Shown here: piece by piece, positions 34,191 through 44,286 of the stretch | How positions within the stretch are numbered: the stretch's first letter is position 1 | How the letters are laid out: each line of letters begins with the position of its first letter | Assembly (NCBI RefSeq): GCF_038003045.1 | Contig: NZ_JBBOOK010000001.1 | Location: forward strand, 2,604,001 to 2,668,000 | Length of the DNA stretch: 64,000 bases | Reading direction: 5' to 3' | DNA from: Sporosarcina sp. FSL W7-1349 | GTDB lineage: Bacteria > Bacillota > Bacilli > Bacillales_A > Planococcaceae | Made by a program: the position numbers and the translations under genes | Notes under the pieces: generated by a model | The model's input: the letters and a program-made list of their open reading frames with translations, nothing else | What the model was told of the DNA's origin: nothing | The model's database searches: none

Positions 34191-34279
34191 GTGCCAGGCA
34201 CTCAAACATTCATGTTTATTCAAACTTTCACGATTGTTTATACTTTCATGTTTATCGTGTTTGTTTGGGTGCCTGTCAC
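34191..34279. repeat. GTGCCTGGCAC element, copy R1
   Basis: An element of about 89 bp with ends GTGCCAGGCAC (34191-34201) and GTGCCTGTCAC (34269-34279) and an AT-rich core made of CAAAC/GTTTG-type words (TTCATGTTTATTCAAACTTTCACG and similar). Copies R2 (about 60120-60219) and R3 (62818-62905) share ends and core. Its right edge provides the stop codon of the anti-sigma gene. Confidence 0.7.
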
Positions 34280-35877
34280 TTTTGCAGAGGGACTTTCCAT
34301 CCGTTTTCAACCGGATAGTACCGGGTTACCGACAATAGGTGCAGTGTCACTTCTTCTGGGACCGCGTCCAGTCCATATGCCCTCAGTTCCAATGTTTTTT
34401 TATAACGAGCGTTGTCATCGGTTTCCGTCAATGTTGAGCCGCTAGCATACACAGGATAGGCGTTTCCTTGGGGATCCGTCAGCATCCAATTGCCGAGCTC
34501 CGCCGCCCCCGCTTCTTTGCCGCCTTCCATTTCGATTAGGAAGGTCGTTTGTTTCTCGATCGGGTTCCATGATTTGCGCAGTTCGTACGTATTATTTTTA
34601 GCCGCCTTTTGGATTGTCAGGAAATTCCCTTCATACTCAAACGACACCGGCTCTTTTTTGAGCACCTTCGGCTTGAATGAAATCGAAAAATCCGCCGGCT
34701 CTGCCTTATAGACACCCTCCAGTACAAACGTCATCGGAGACGGATCTTTTTGGGGAATAAAAGAATCAATCCACGCCATATGCCCTATATTATCCAAGCT
34801 TTGCCCTGTAGATTGGAGCATACTGCCTTCGCTGCCTTGTGAAAGGGTGTTCCATTGATAGATAATTTTCTGCTGTGCATTTTCGATATGGTAAGCAATA
34901 GCCGTATCTGTATGGATTGGGGGAAAATCCCCATTCCCTTTAAACTTCTCCCGCATTTTGTTGACCTGTTCCTCAATCCGCTGCTGCTCTTGTTCAGTCA
35001 GCATTGTTTCATATTTTAGTTCATTCGAAGAAGGGGCCGCTTGCCACTTCTTCAGTTGAATGGCGACGCCATGATGTTCCGCCTGTTCTTTCTCTAATGA
35101 AATCGTTTGGGTCAGTTGGCTATTTTCCCGTAAATCCACCGGGATGTCCAGTTGCCAATTCCCCGTTTTCCCTTTCATTTCGCGAATATCAAAAGAAATC
35201 GTCACTTGTTCAACATTCTCATACTCCCTCAGCGAGAATTCCAACTGTCCATAATCACTGTCGTCTCTCCAGCCGCCACTGAAGGAATCAATCGGATTGC
35301 CGTTTTGATCCGTCACCGTCACTTTACTTTTTAAATTAGGAAAATCCAAGTAAGCGTCCAGCGGTTTTCCATTTTGATTCAAAATGAGATAAGAAAGCGA
35401 TACACGCGAAGAATCAGCCACGATGTCTTCGACTTTAAAAGTGAGGCCTTGGTCTGTCACGGACAGATCCACTCGGTTGACCAAGCCTTCCTCCGTCGCC
35501 TGCCGCAACCCCTCATCCACTTGGTCCGTAGCGAACATCCCTCCGATCAATTGCGCAAAACTTGGATAAGACACCGTGATACCTGCAACGAGCAACAGAC
35601 CAGCTGCCGTTGCGGCAATTCGTCTCCATCGCTTTTTCTTTTTTACCTGTTGAGCCGGATAAGGATCTAACTGATCTAAAATGTTTGATGTGAAATCCGC
35701 CGGCAATTCCGGGGTTTGCAAGGTGTCTTTAATAAATTGCTGTTCTCCTTGCAACATTTCCAGCACTTCTTGACAAGATGAGCAGCCGGCAAGATGAGAC
35801 TGCATCTGCTTTTTTTCATTTTCCTGCAATAGTCCGTCTACATACTGTGACAACTTATCCGCCGTTGGACAGTTCAT
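34276..35877 (-). CDS. Zinc-finger anti-sigma factor with DUF4179-type extracellular domain
   Basis: A 533-residue membrane protein. Residues 1-45 form a putative zinc-finger anti-sigma domain (SQYVDGLL ... SHLAGCSSCQ, HxxxCxxC); one membrane segment follows (about 93-110), then a large extracellular region of the DUF4179 type. ATG 35877 behind GGAGGGG. It overlaps the upstream sigma gene by 23 nt. The final stop codon lies in the edge of repeat copy R1, so the last residues may have been altered by insertion. Confidence 0.82.
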   Translation of the reverse strand: MNCPTADKLSQYVDGLLQENEKKQMQSHLAGCSSCQEVLEMLQGEQQFIKDTLQTPELPADFTSNILDQLDPYPAQQVKKKKRWRRIAATAAGLLLVAGITVSYPSFAQLIGGMFATDQVDEGLRQATEEGLVNRVDLSVTDQGLTFKVEDIVADSSRVSLSYLILNQNGKPLDAYLDFPNLKSKVTVTDQNGNPIDSFSGGWRDDSDYGQLEFSLREYENVEQVTISFDIREMKGKTGNWQLDIPVDLRENSQLTQTISLEKEQAEHHGVAIQLKKWQAAPSSNELKYETMLTEQEQQRIEEQVNKMREKFKGNGDFPPIHTDTAIAYHIENAQQKIIYQWNTLSQGSEGSMLQSTGQSLDNIGHMAWIDSFIPQKDPSPMTFVLEGVYKAEPADFSISFKPKVLKKEPVSFEYEGNFLTIQKAAKNNTYELRKSWNPIEKQTTFLIEMEGGKEAGAAELGNWMLTDPQGNAYPVYASGSTLTETDDNARYKKTLELRAYGLDAVPEEVTLHLLSVTRYYPVENGWKVPLQK

Positions 35878-36421
35878 GGTAATCCCCTCCTTCACGTTTT
35901 ACCGTAGCCCTCATTTTTTTCTTCGCCCGATGCAGTTTATTGCGGACGGTCGAGACCGGGACATCCGCCAATTCACTAATTTCGTCATAACTCAATTCAT
36001 TCGCATAGCGTAAAAGAATGATCAACCGCTCATCCTCCGGCAAAGTCGCGATTAACCGCTCCAATTGCCGGCTCTTTTCCTTTTTTAGAAAAATGAGTTC
36101 CGGATGCTGCGGATTGACAACTTGGTTCTCGTCAATCTGCTGAGATGCCGATTGATAATACTTTTTTCGATATTGGTCCAGACAATGATTGATGGCCACC
36201 CGATATAGCCAGCTGGAAAACGAACCGGTTTCCTTATACTGATCCAATCGCTGATAGACTTTGATGAATGCCTCCTGTACAAAATCTTGTGCATCTTGCG
36301 GATTTTTTGTCATACGTAAAATGGTGGCGTATAAAGGATTTTTATATTTATCGATAATGTGGGCGTAGGCTTGTTTATTGCCCGCCACCACTTCTCGGAT
36401 CCACTGCAACTCCTCTTCCAT
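35855..36421 (-). CDS. ECF RNA polymerase sigma factor (SigW-like)
   Basis: A 188-residue ECF sigma. Region 2: NPLYATILRMTKNPQDAQDFVQEAFIKVYQRL; region 4: LPEDERLIILLRYANELSYDEISELADVPVSTVRNKLHRAKK. ATG 36421 follows AGGGGG; an upstream in-frame extension is not supported. It is held at the membrane by the anti-sigma encoded downstream. A TGAAAT-n16-CGCAT arrangement about 30-60 nt upstream could be an autoregulatory ECF promoter (weak). Confidence 0.9.
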   Translation of the reverse strand: MEEELQWIREVVAGNKQAYAHIIDKYKNPLYATILRMTKNPQDAQDFVQEAFIKVYQRLDQYKETGSFSSWLYRVAINHCLDQYRKKYYQSASQQIDENQVVNPQHPELIFLKKEKSRQLERLIATLPEDERLIILLRYANELSYDEISELADVPVSTVRNKLHRAKKKMRATVKREGGDYHELSNGG

Positions 36422-36538
36422 TGGGCAGATCCCCCTTTCTCCAGTAAACGAACATGCGCATGAGTCGTTTGGGTATTTCACTAAGTATAACGGGTTGACG
36501 AAGGAAATCATTTCACTTGTGGAAGATAAAATTGTAAA

Positions 36539-36553
36539 GGTGACACTGTCACC
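36539..36553. other. Perfect short palindrome
   Basis: GGTGACACTGTCACC, 7-bp arms with one central base, in the gap between the divergent sigma and response-regulator genes. It could be an operator. It is also reminiscent of the GTGnC/GnCAC ends of the R1-R3 elements. Confidence 0.4.
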
Positions 36554-36630
36554 ATAGGCACCATCGTTGCAACATCAGGAATTTTTTGGCACAATGAAGG
36601 GTAAAAGTCGCTATCAGGGGGAGGGTTTCT

Positions 36631-37782
36631 ATGATTCGTGCCATCATTGTCGATGATGAACCGTTGGCCTTGCAGCATATGAAGCTAAAATTGATTGAAA
36701 CCGGCCATGTTGAAGTAATCCAAACTTTTTTCAATCCGCTTGCCGCTTTAGAAGAAATGAAAAAACTAGATTTCCATGTCGCCTTTCTCGACATCGAAAT
36801 GCCCGGATTAAGTGGGTTGGATTTAGCAGAGTATATTCAGGAATGGAATCCTTCTATTTATATTGTTTTTGCTACTGCCTATCGGGACTATGCAATCCAA
36901 GCTTTTGAATTGCACTCCATCGACTATGTTCTCAAACCTATTATAAAAGACCGGATTGATAAAACGATTACACGGATACGGGACCATATTCTTTTGACAG
37001 CAGAACTCCCCGTTCAAGAAATTCCTCCCTCGTTGAGAATAGAGTGTTTCCGTGAATTTGCCGTGTACCATCAGAATGAACCGATCAAGTGGAAAACGGC
37101 AAAGGTGAAGGAGCTTTTTGCCTTTTTCATTATGAATTATAATTCACCTATCAATCGGGATAGCCTAATTGACACGTTATGGCCAGAAACGGACTATCAA
37201 AAGGCAAAAATCCAGTTGCATACTTCCATCTCCCATTTGCGAAAAACATTGAATGCGCTTGGCTATCCGAATGCCATCACTTTTTCAAATCAAAGCTACT
37301 CTCTGCAATTACCGGCATTTCAATGCGATGCACATGAGCTGGAGCAGCTTGTCGATGATATGCCCAAGCTGGAAGAAAACAATGTGCAAGTAGTTGAACG
37401 CATCATCCAACAATACCAAGGGGATTTCCTGGAGCTCAACAGCTACGACTGGTCGATCACGAAAGCGCAAGAGCTTCGCCTATCGATTTTGCAACTGCTG
37501 CAAACGATGGTCCATTACTATTCGAACCACCATGAGTCGCATAAAAAACAGCACTATTTGCAGAGGATGTGTCAATTAAACCCCTACTCAGAGGATGGCG
37601 TACGCCAATTGATGCAGCATTATATCGATATCGGAAACCGGGCCGGGGCGTTGGCCGCTTATCATGATTTAAAGTCGCTTTTGATGGAAGATTTGGGTAT
37701 TTTACCGGATGCCTCCACAAATGAATTATATGAAACGGTTTTGAGGAGTCACAGTAATTCTTCACCACAAAAAGTCCAATAA
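36631..37782 (+). CDS. Response regulator with winged-helix and BTAD domains (SARP-like)
   Basis: A 383-residue regulator. Receiver: IIVDDEPLA acidic pocket, phospho-acceptor Asp54 (FLDIEMPG) and VLKP lysine near residue 107. Winged helix (about 135-225): LFAFFIMNYNSPINRDSLIDTLWPE ... LHTSISHLRKTL. BTAD helical-repeat domain (about 230-375): YQGDFLELNSYDW ... RQLMQHYIDIGNRAGALAAYHDLKSLL. This wHTH-BTAD pair is the Streptomyces antibiotic regulatory protein core, here under phosphorylation control. It is convergent with a hybrid kinase gene, its likely partner. Its presumed targets carry SARP-geometry repeats. Confidence 0.88.
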   Translation: MIRAIIVDDEPLALQHMKLKLIETGHVEVIQTFFNPLAALEEMKKLDFHVAFLDIEMPGLSGLDLAEYIQEWNPSIYIVFATAYRDYAIQAFELHSIDYVLKPIIKDRIDKTITRIRDHILLTAELPVQEIPPSLRIECFREFAVYHQNEPIKWKTAKVKELFAFFIMNYNSPINRDSLIDTLWPETDYQKAKIQLHTSISHLRKTLNALGYPNAITFSNQSYSLQLPAFQCDAHELEQLVDDMPKLEENNVQVVERIIQQYQGDFLELNSYDWSITKAQELRLSILQLLQTMVHYYSNHHESHKKQHYLQRMCQLNPYSEDGVRQLMQHYIDIGNRAGALAAYHDLKSLLMEDLGILPDASTNELYETVLRSHSNSSPQKVQ

Positions 37783-37813
37783 GCTCCCCCGACGGGAGGC
37801 TTATTGGACTTTC
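37771..37813. terminator. Bidirectional terminator
   Basis: AAAGTCCAATAAGC and GCTTATTGGACTTT arms with C/G-rich centre, between the convergent response-regulator and kinase genes. The left arm includes the regulator's stop codon. Confidence 0.85.
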
Positions 37814-40800
37814 TCACTTCTTCGGAATGGAAAAATGGACAACTGTTCCAACATATGGGGTACTTGTAATACGCAGCCCTTGCCCATACAGTTGGTGTAG
37901 GCGTTTCTCCGTATTTCTTAACCCGATGCCTCTTCTTTCTCCAGAATGCTCTGTCAGCAATCCTTGCAATTGATCCGCATTCATCCCCATCCCATCATCC
38001 GAAATAATAATGTCTACGGATTCCGGATGGTCAAGAATCTCGATACGGACCGTTCCCCCTTCTGGCCGTTTTAAAATACCATGTTTAATGGCGTTTTCCA
38101 CAATGGTTTGTATTGTGAAGGGAGGTATGTGAATATCGGGGACCTGTTCAAAATCCTCCACCACTTTCAACCTTTCACCAAAACGTTCCCGCTCGATAAA
38201 AACATACGAACGGACTAAACTGAGCTCGCTAACCAACGGAACGACTTGATCAAGATTTTGGGCCGCAAAGCTGGCATGCAGGTAGGTTCCGAACTGCTCC
38301 AATAACCTGACCATTTTCGCAGGGTTGATCTCACTTAAAGCAGCTATGGTATTCAAAGTGTTGAAAAGAAAATGGGGCTGGATTTGTGCTTGTAGCCAAG
38401 CCGCCTCCATTCGAACGCGTTCATCGATGGAACGTTTCAACGCCGTCTGGGCATGTATCCGGGCTATCAACTCCAGTCTTTCCACCGGCTTTGTGACATA
38501 GTCGGTAGCTCCGGAATAAAAGCCCGTTTGAATGTCTTCCAGTTGGCTTCGTGCCGTCAATAAAATGACAGGGAGTTCGGAAATCGAAAAACGCTCCCTG
38601 ATTTTCCTTGTCAATTCATAACCGGACATATTCGGCATCATGACATCCGAAATGACGAGATCCCATTGCCCTTGCTGCAATAATCCCAGCGCATCTTTTC
38701 CGCTAGCACATGTAACCACTTCATGCTGTTCCATCGTCAGAATCCGTTCGACAATAGCCAGATTGAGTGGATCATCATCGACTACGAGAAAACGGGACGT
38801 TCCTATATTAGGCTCCAACCTGTTATTCTGTTCAATCCGCTCCTCTGATTTTTCCTGGGCAGGCTGCAAAGGAAGGGGAACGGAACTTTGTTTTTCAACG
38901 ATAGGCAAAGTAAAGGTAAAAGTCGAACCTTCCCCAACTTCTGTTTTTACTGAAATTGTACCTCCATGAAGCTGGACAAGCTCCTTGCAAATGCTCAGCC
39001 CTAAACCGATCCCCCCACTCATCGCCGTCATGCCGCCATCGGCACGTTCATAAGGGTGAAAAGCCAATTCAGCGGTCTCCTGATCCATTCCGACGCCTTC
39101 ATCGGAGACTTCAATGACAGCCCATCCTTTCCTCACAGTAGCGGAAACCCGTACGCCCCCCTCTTCCGAGTACTTCACCGCGTTATGAATCAAATTGAAA
39201 AATATCTGGAATAATCTGTTCTCATCCGCCATGACAAGCGGGAAGTCTGCCGGGATATCATTTACAAAAGAAACCTTTTTTCCTTCCTTCATAAATTGCA
39301 GTGTATCAAATACGCTGGAAATTACGGAAGTAGTGTGAATTTCCTTTATGTCCAGCCGGATGGAGGCATCCTTCAACTTGGACATATCCAACAGGTCGTT
39401 CAAGACCATGGCCATTTGACGTCCGACAGCCATCAACGTTTCCAAATTCTTTTTATTCTCATTGGATAATTGATCCCTCCCACTGTCGTGGATGGCTTGC
39501 GAAATATTCAAGATTCCATGCAGCGGATTCCGAAGTTCATGTGATGTGTTTGCAAGAAAATCGTCTTTCCGCTCGATTTCCTTCTGCAATTGTACGGACA
39601 AGCGATTGCTCATATCACTTGCATGGAAAAAGCGCCTGAACCAATAAACCCCAAACAGGACAATGCCAATCACCAAATCAAATGGATAATAAGGGAGCGA
39701 AGCGAACATTCTGTTTTTAATGGAAGCCCAAATAATGCTGCTCGCCAAAGCGGTCACTGCCAACAACAGATAGACAACATCCTTTCTACCTATTAGGGCG
39801 AGCCTAAAGAGAAAAAATGGAAGAACAACTGGGAAGAGCATGATGATCGAAGATACCGGAAAGGGCGGAAATAGATTGACGTCCTTTATCTTTTCAACCA
39901 AGAACACGATATATAGCACAACTAAAATATCAAAATAGCGACGGGCGAATTTCCAGCCTGGAAAGGATTCCTTTATAATGCCTCTAAAAAACAACAAAAT
40001 AAAGAACACCGCACTGACGTAAGAAATGCTAATCATGGCCCGCCACATCTCAAAAGATATGGAAGGGACCAAATACAGCAGAATCTTATCATCATCCACC
40101 AAAATCGAAAGGCCCATCATCAGGAATGCCAAAGCCAAGTAAAGCGTCTCCCGTCTTCTATCAAAAAACAAAAAAATGATAAGAGAATAGAAGCTATGCA
40201 GCAAAACAATCGTAACTGTCATAAACTGCAGGAAGTAATTGACCGTCATCATTCTTTTTACTTCACCCTGTTTTCCGAATTCAATGGATTTCACAATCCC
40301 GCCCGCTCGGTTTGGCATGAAGTTGGACACCTGAATGACAAGATCCAGCTCCTTCGCACGGCCATCCACTAACAATTCAATCGGCCGATAATCCGGTACT
40401 GCTTCCTCAGGGGTCGACGCGACTTCCCCTAGTTTCAACATCTTTTCATCATTGACATACACAGCAAATGCCGAAACAACCTCTTGAAAATAAAAGACAT
40501 ACGACTCCGGCTGGTTTTCATCCAATAATATTTTTAAGCGGTATGTCCCATACACCTCTGATGCTCCGCTATCGAAAAAGTCAGTCTTTCGGTTTTTCGG
40601 AACCTCCGTCCGTATGGGAGCTTCCGCTGTCGACAAACCGCCATCTCTACTATCCGATAGCTGATCTTTATAAAATAACCATTCGCCATCCAGTGGCACC
40701 ACTTTATTTTCCAACACTGCCGAATCTCGTAAATCAATGACACCGTCCTTCGCACGAGGAGAGCTTTCTGACAAATACATGCCGATCCATATGAAACGCA

Positions 40801-40903
40801 ATATCGTTAAAAATGATAAGAATAAAATTAAACTTACAAACACTTTCCCTATTTTCATACTCCCTGTTTCGACAGGCGGCAGATTGATTCCTTGTTTCTT
40901 CAA
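37814..40903 (-). CDS. Hybrid dual-kinase sensor HK1 (7TMR-DISM)
   Basis: A 1029-residue sensor. Order: membrane segment (20-42), extracellular 7TMR-DISM beta domain (about 50-210), seven-segment membrane block (215-425), HisKA with His455 ([12 protein letters not shown]), HATPase (560-670; GGIGLGLSICKEL), receiver with Asp753 ([11 protein letters not shown]), then a second LytS-type kinase with His844 ([15 protein letters not shown]) and its own ATPase domain (VENAIKHG, GIGLRN). Two kinases and a receiver in one chain allow relay or integration. TTG start at 40903, 7 nt after ydaN, with weak ribosome site; ATG at 40855 is an alternative. Last gene of the EPS operon. Confidence 0.88.
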   Translation of the reverse strand: MKKQGINLPPVETGSMKIGKVFVSLILFLSFLTILRFIWIGMYLSESSPRAKDGVIDLRDSAVLENKVVPLDGEWLFYKDQLSDSRDGGLSTAEAPIRTEVPKNRKTDFFDSGASEVYGTYRLKILLDENQPESYVFYFQEVVSAFAVYVNDEKMLKLGEVASTPEEAVPDYRPIELLVDGRAKELDLVIQVSNFMPNRAGGIVKSIEFGKQGEVKRMMTVNYFLQFMTVTIVLLHSFYSLIIFLFFDRRRETLYLALAFLMMGLSILVDDDKILLYLVPSISFEMWRAMISISYVSAVFFILLFFRGIIKESFPGWKFARRYFDILVVLYIVFLVEKIKDVNLFPPFPVSSIIMLFPVVLPFFLFRLALIGRKDVVYLLLAVTALASSIIWASIKNRMFASLPYYPFDLVIGIVLFGVYWFRRFFHASDMSNRLSVQLQKEIERKDDFLANTSHELRNPLHGILNISQAIHDSGRDQLSNENKKNLETLMAVGRQMAMVLNDLLDMSKLKDASIRLDIKEIHTTSVISSVFDTLQFMKEGKKVSFVNDIPADFPLVMADENRLFQIFFNLIHNAVKYSEEGGVRVSATVRKGWAVIEVSDEGVGMDQETAELAFHPYERADGGMTAMSGGIGLGLSICKELVQLHGGTISVKTEVGEGSTFTFTLPIVEKQSSVPLPLQPAQEKSEERIEQNNRLEPNIGTSRFLVVDDDPLNLAIVERILTMEQHEVVTCASGKDALGLLQQGQWDLVISDVMMPNMSGYELTRKIRERFSISELPVILLTARSQLEDIQTGFYSGATDYVTKPVERLELIARIHAQTALKRSIDERVRMEAAWLQAQIQPHFLFNTLNTIAALSEINPAKMVRLLEQFGTYLHASFAAQNLDQVVPLVSELSLVRSYVFIERERFGERLKVVEDFEQVPDIHIPPFTIQTIVENAIKHGILKRPEGGTVRIEILDHPESVDIIISDDGMGMNADQLQGLLTEHSGERRGIGLRNTEKRLHQLYGQGLRITSTPYVGTVVHFSIPKK

Positions 40904-40910
40904 TTTAAGT

Positions 40911-43019
40911 TTATCGCTTTCTCTTTTTCACCATAAAAATGGCTGCTGCAAAGGAAAAGAGGACTAATGCTCCAAAACCGGCAATTTCCCAAATGGACAA
41001 ATTTTTGGTCAATGTTTGACTCTCGACGGCCGTTGCGGGGACCTCTTGAAGAAGAGCAGCATTCGTAAATACTTGGCGATTATTCGATTGGCTAGCTATA
41101 GTCGCCTGTTCATCCGAATCTCTTACGTAATCGAGCAGAACTTTGTCTAAATATGAATTGGACTCATCTACCCGGTCAAATACGAGCATTGAATATTTGC
41201 CATTGCCCCAAGGACTGGGCTGGATCCAACCTACATTCTCCATTGCCTCTTGCACAAAGCCGAACGACTGCAGATCGGGAGTGCCCCCATCATAAGGCAT
41301 GATCAATTTGTCCGCTTTCCCCTTCAACAACGGCTGAATGTCCGGCCCCCCTACAAAAATCAGATGCCGATCCTTGATCTGTTCTGCCGTCACCTTTTCA
41401 GCAGTTGCCAAACTCCATGGCATCGGTTGGCTATATACAAACAGGGCACGATACAGATCGAGCAAAGATTGGTCCCATTCGGATTCGGAGGAAGGCAAAA
41501 TGATCAATGTATCCTCCCCTTTGTCGATGAAAGGCGAAGGGAATGCCGCCAATGAAAAGCTACTCGTCTCCTTTTCTACGGGGAAAGTGAAATGACTGTC
41601 CTCATCAATATAGATCCACCGATTCTGATCTGTCGCAATGCAAGGATTTTTTGTCAGCAAGCCGTTGCCGACAAATTGTAGACTGATCATCCGTTTATCT
41701 TGAATTGCATTCGGCTCGACAGGAATCCGGACGGTATAACTTCCTTCTTTCTTCTCGACCAACTTCCGGATATTGACGGAATGCGGCACATCATTGACAA
41801 GAACAACAAGTTCCATATCCCGCTCGGTCATATCCGCTGCCTGTTCAATATCCCGCGCAGCAAGTGCAGTATGCTTGAGATGCAGTTCTAAGATCGGTGA
41901 TTGGTCCTTCTCGCTGGCAAATGGAACGTAGTGGAAAAACTGTTGGCTCTCCCTGTTGTTCCGATCAAGCGTGAAACTGGTGATGCCAAACTTCTTGAGC
42001 GGAATGATCCGTTCATCAGAATCTGCCTTGCGCTCCGGCAATGTCTTGATTGTCATCTGTTTGCCAGATAACTGCTTGGTCAGGGTAGGATCGGTTAATA
42101 CATCCAGCCGTTTATCGAAATCTTCGGGTGAAGAAGCAATAGCGAACAGCATATCTGCCTGCTGTTTCCTGTCCGTCAGCGTATGACGGGAAATGGTAAC
42201 CGAATCCTTTTCGCTTGGTAAAGCAGCTTGTTGTAATAAATCCTTTAGAAGTGGACTTGTGAATTCGGAATGCGTCCCGATCACAATGAGATTTCCTGTT
42301 ATTTGCTGGAGTTCCGATTCCCGGATAACCTGGTGCGCCTCCTCTTCATCTCCCTGTTCCGCGAGATAAGCTGCCAATTGGATACCGTTGTTTACCGTCT
42401 CCAACGACCCCTCCTCCGGTAAGACAATGAATGCCGGGCGATTCGCCGTACCGGTGAAATCATGCAAATAATCCGCCAACGAAAGTTCTTCATCGCTACG
42501 TTGGCCACTCAACTGCAAATAAGAGTCAATGCCGATGGTGAACCAGTTTCCCGGCGTCCCTTGTTCCACACAGACCCCTTCTTTAATGATTCCCGAAAAA
42601 GCGATAGACACTTGGTGAAATCCTTTCTCCAAAGCTTTTCCCGACAACGGGACCACTATCTTTCCGGCAAGTTCCTCGCCATTGAGCGGCTTGGACAGGA
42701 CAGCCTCTTCATCAACATGGATTGTCACAGAAGATGGTGCGATCAATAATTCCGAATGGCTATAGTGCAAGACGAGTCGATGTTCCGTGTCTGCAGGAGC
42801 CGAGCGCATTTCATAATAAAATATCGCTTCCTGTTCCGGCCCGGTCAATTCAATTGGGCGATTCGTCAATGGCTGTTTCAAAATGGTTGATGGATGGATA
42901 TCCATTCCCACATCTTTCACTTGCAACTGCACGGCCGCCTGTACTTCGCCTTGCAATGGCAAGAAACCTACACACAAAACCGCAAATAGGCATACAAGCA
43001 ATGCTTTAGTTCGTTTCAT
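40911..43019 (-). CDS. ydaN: BcsB-like polysaccharide synthase subunit (YdaN)
   Basis: A 702-residue exported protein: signal peptide (residues 1-28), long BcsB-type carbohydrate-binding/flavodoxin-like ectodomain (RSAPADTEHRLVLHYSHSELL; GNGLLTKNPCIATDQNRWIYIDEDSHF), and a C-terminal membrane segment (IAGFGALVLFSFAAAIFMV) with KKRKR stop. In cellulose synthases BcsB guides the nascent glycan across the envelope; in B. subtilis YdaN has the same place in the ydaJKLMN operon. ATG behind GGAGG, overlapping ydaM by 14 nt. Confidence 0.88.
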   Translation of the reverse strand: MKRTKALLVCLFAVLCVGFLPLQGEVQAAVQLQVKDVGMDIHPSTILKQPLTNRPIELTGPEQEAIFYYEMRSAPADTEHRLVLHYSHSELLIAPSSVTIHVDEEAVLSKPLNGEELAGKIVVPLSGKALEKGFHQVSIAFSGIIKEGVCVEQGTPGNWFTIGIDSYLQLSGQRSDEELSLADYLHDFTGTANRPAFIVLPEEGSLETVNNGIQLAAYLAEQGDEEEAHQVIRESELQQITGNLIVIGTHSEFTSPLLKDLLQQAALPSEKDSVTISRHTLTDRKQQADMLFAIASSPEDFDKRLDVLTDPTLTKQLSGKQMTIKTLPERKADSDERIIPLKKFGITSFTLDRNNRESQQFFHYVPFASEKDQSPILELHLKHTALAARDIEQAADMTERDMELVVLVNDVPHSVNIRKLVEKKEGSYTVRIPVEPNAIQDKRMISLQFVGNGLLTKNPCIATDQNRWIYIDEDSHFTFPVEKETSSFSLAAFPSPFIDKGEDTLIILPSSESEWDQSLLDLYRALFVYSQPMPWSLATAEKVTAEQIKDRHLIFVGGPDIQPLLKGKADKLIMPYDGGTPDLQSFGFVQEAMENVGWIQPSPWGNGKYSMLVFDRVDESNSYLDKVLLDYVRDSDEQATIASQSNNRQVFTNAALLQEVPATAVESQTLTKNLSIWEIAGFGALVLFSFAAAIFMVKKRKR

Positions 43020-44286
43020 TATGTCCCTCCATTGTTTTTTTGGTAAATCGCTCTGTTTTATACCAACGCACTTCTTGGCGGAAAAGGATCCGCTTCATTT
43101 CCAAGAAGAGTGAGTGGACAACGAGGGCAATCCACATCTGCGAATACGTAAAATACATGAAAATAACATAAAAAAAGTTGGCGCGGTTCATCTCCGCCTT
43201 TTCAATGCTCAGCGTAATCATCACCTCTGCCAGAAATAGCAGGAAGGCAAGCCCCCATAACACCAATGCGACGTTTCCGATATTCAAATGCAATTCGTAA
43301 AATAAATTGATAATAAAAAGCCCATTGGATAAAATGACACCAAAAAAGAATAGGAAATACGTAAAGAAAAAGTAAAACAAGTCAAAGATGATCCGTTTTC
43401 GTTTCAGCTTGAATAGTTGTCCGAGAAATTTCAGGACGACATATTGATTGCCCCGCGCCCATCTCGTCCGTTGCTTCCACCAGACGTTCAACGTTTCCGG
43501 CTCTTGCTCCCATGTAATGGCCGCGGGGAAAAAACGGATATGATGGCCCAAGTCATAGACACGCACCGTCAACTCGGTATCTTCTGCAAGCGCTTTAACA
43601 TCCCAGCCGCCAAGCTGCTCCATGACGCTGCGCCGGATGGCAAAATTCGTACCCGGAATGGTGGCGACTTTGAACCACTTCCACCGTCCTCCTTGAGCCA
43701 TCCATTGAAAACAGATCGTTTCGATATTGATGAAGCGGGTGAGCCAAGTCTGTTTGGCGTTGATCACCCGGAACTTCCCTACCATGGCGGCCGCCTTCGG
43801 ATCATTGACGAGCCCCATCACCAAATACCAGACCGCCATCTTTTCCGGCGTGTTGTCCGCATCATATACAACGATGACGTCACTCTCCGATTGCTGCATT
43901 GCTTCATTTAACGCGGAAGATTTGCCAATTCCCCGGTTGGGCAGCTTCGTTTCAATGACTCGAATAAACGGATACTTTTCGGCGAAACTGTCCGCGATTT
44001 CCCCCGTCCGGTCCGATGAATTATCATTGATGACGATGACCTCCAATTTGTCCTTCGGATAATACAGACGTGACATTGCTTGGAGTGTCTGCCCGATGAC
44101 AACTTCCTCGTTATGCGCGGGAATGAATACACTGACAGTCGGCAGATTCACCATCCGCTTTTCCCACGTCGGAATGACCCTTTCGAATGTCTTAAAATGC
44201 CGATACCCGCCCTGCATTAAAAACATATGGTACAGGAGCATGACCCAAATCAGGATGAGCGCCGCATAAAAAAGCCAGTTAGCCAA
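43006..44286 (-). CDS. ydaM: Processive family-2 glycosyltransferase (YdaM)
   Basis: A 426-residue membrane glycosyltransferase. One N-terminal segment, then the GT2 catalytic domain: VSVFIPAHNEE, VVYDADNTPE (UDP-sugar/metal site), ALAEDTEL (base) and QRTRW of the Q-x-x-R-W processivity motif, followed by three to four C-terminal segments. It polymerises the polysaccharide. There is no PilZ domain, unlike BcsA, so c-di-GMP control must come from another subunit (YdaK). The TTG at 44286 follows GAGGAGAGG and overlaps ydaL by 8 nt. Confidence 0.9.
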   Translation of the reverse strand: MANWLFYAALILIWVMLLYHMFLMQGGYRHFKTFERVIPTWEKRMVNLPTVSVFIPAHNEEVVIGQTLQAMSRLYYPKDKLEVIVINDNSSDRTGEIADSFAEKYPFIRVIETKLPNRGIGKSSALNEAMQQSESDVIVVYDADNTPEKMAVWYLVMGLVNDPKAAAMVGKFRVINAKQTWLTRFINIETICFQWMAQGGRWKWFKVATIPGTNFAIRRSVMEQLGGWDVKALAEDTELTVRVYDLGHHIRFFPAAITWEQEPETLNVWWKQRTRWARGNQYVVLKFLGQLFKLKRKRIIFDLFYFFFTYFLFFFGVILSNGLFIINLFYELHLNIGNVALVLWGLAFLLFLAEVMITLSIEKAEMNRANFFYVIFMYFTYSQMWIALVVHSLFLEMKRILFRQEVRWYKTERFTKKTMEGHNETN

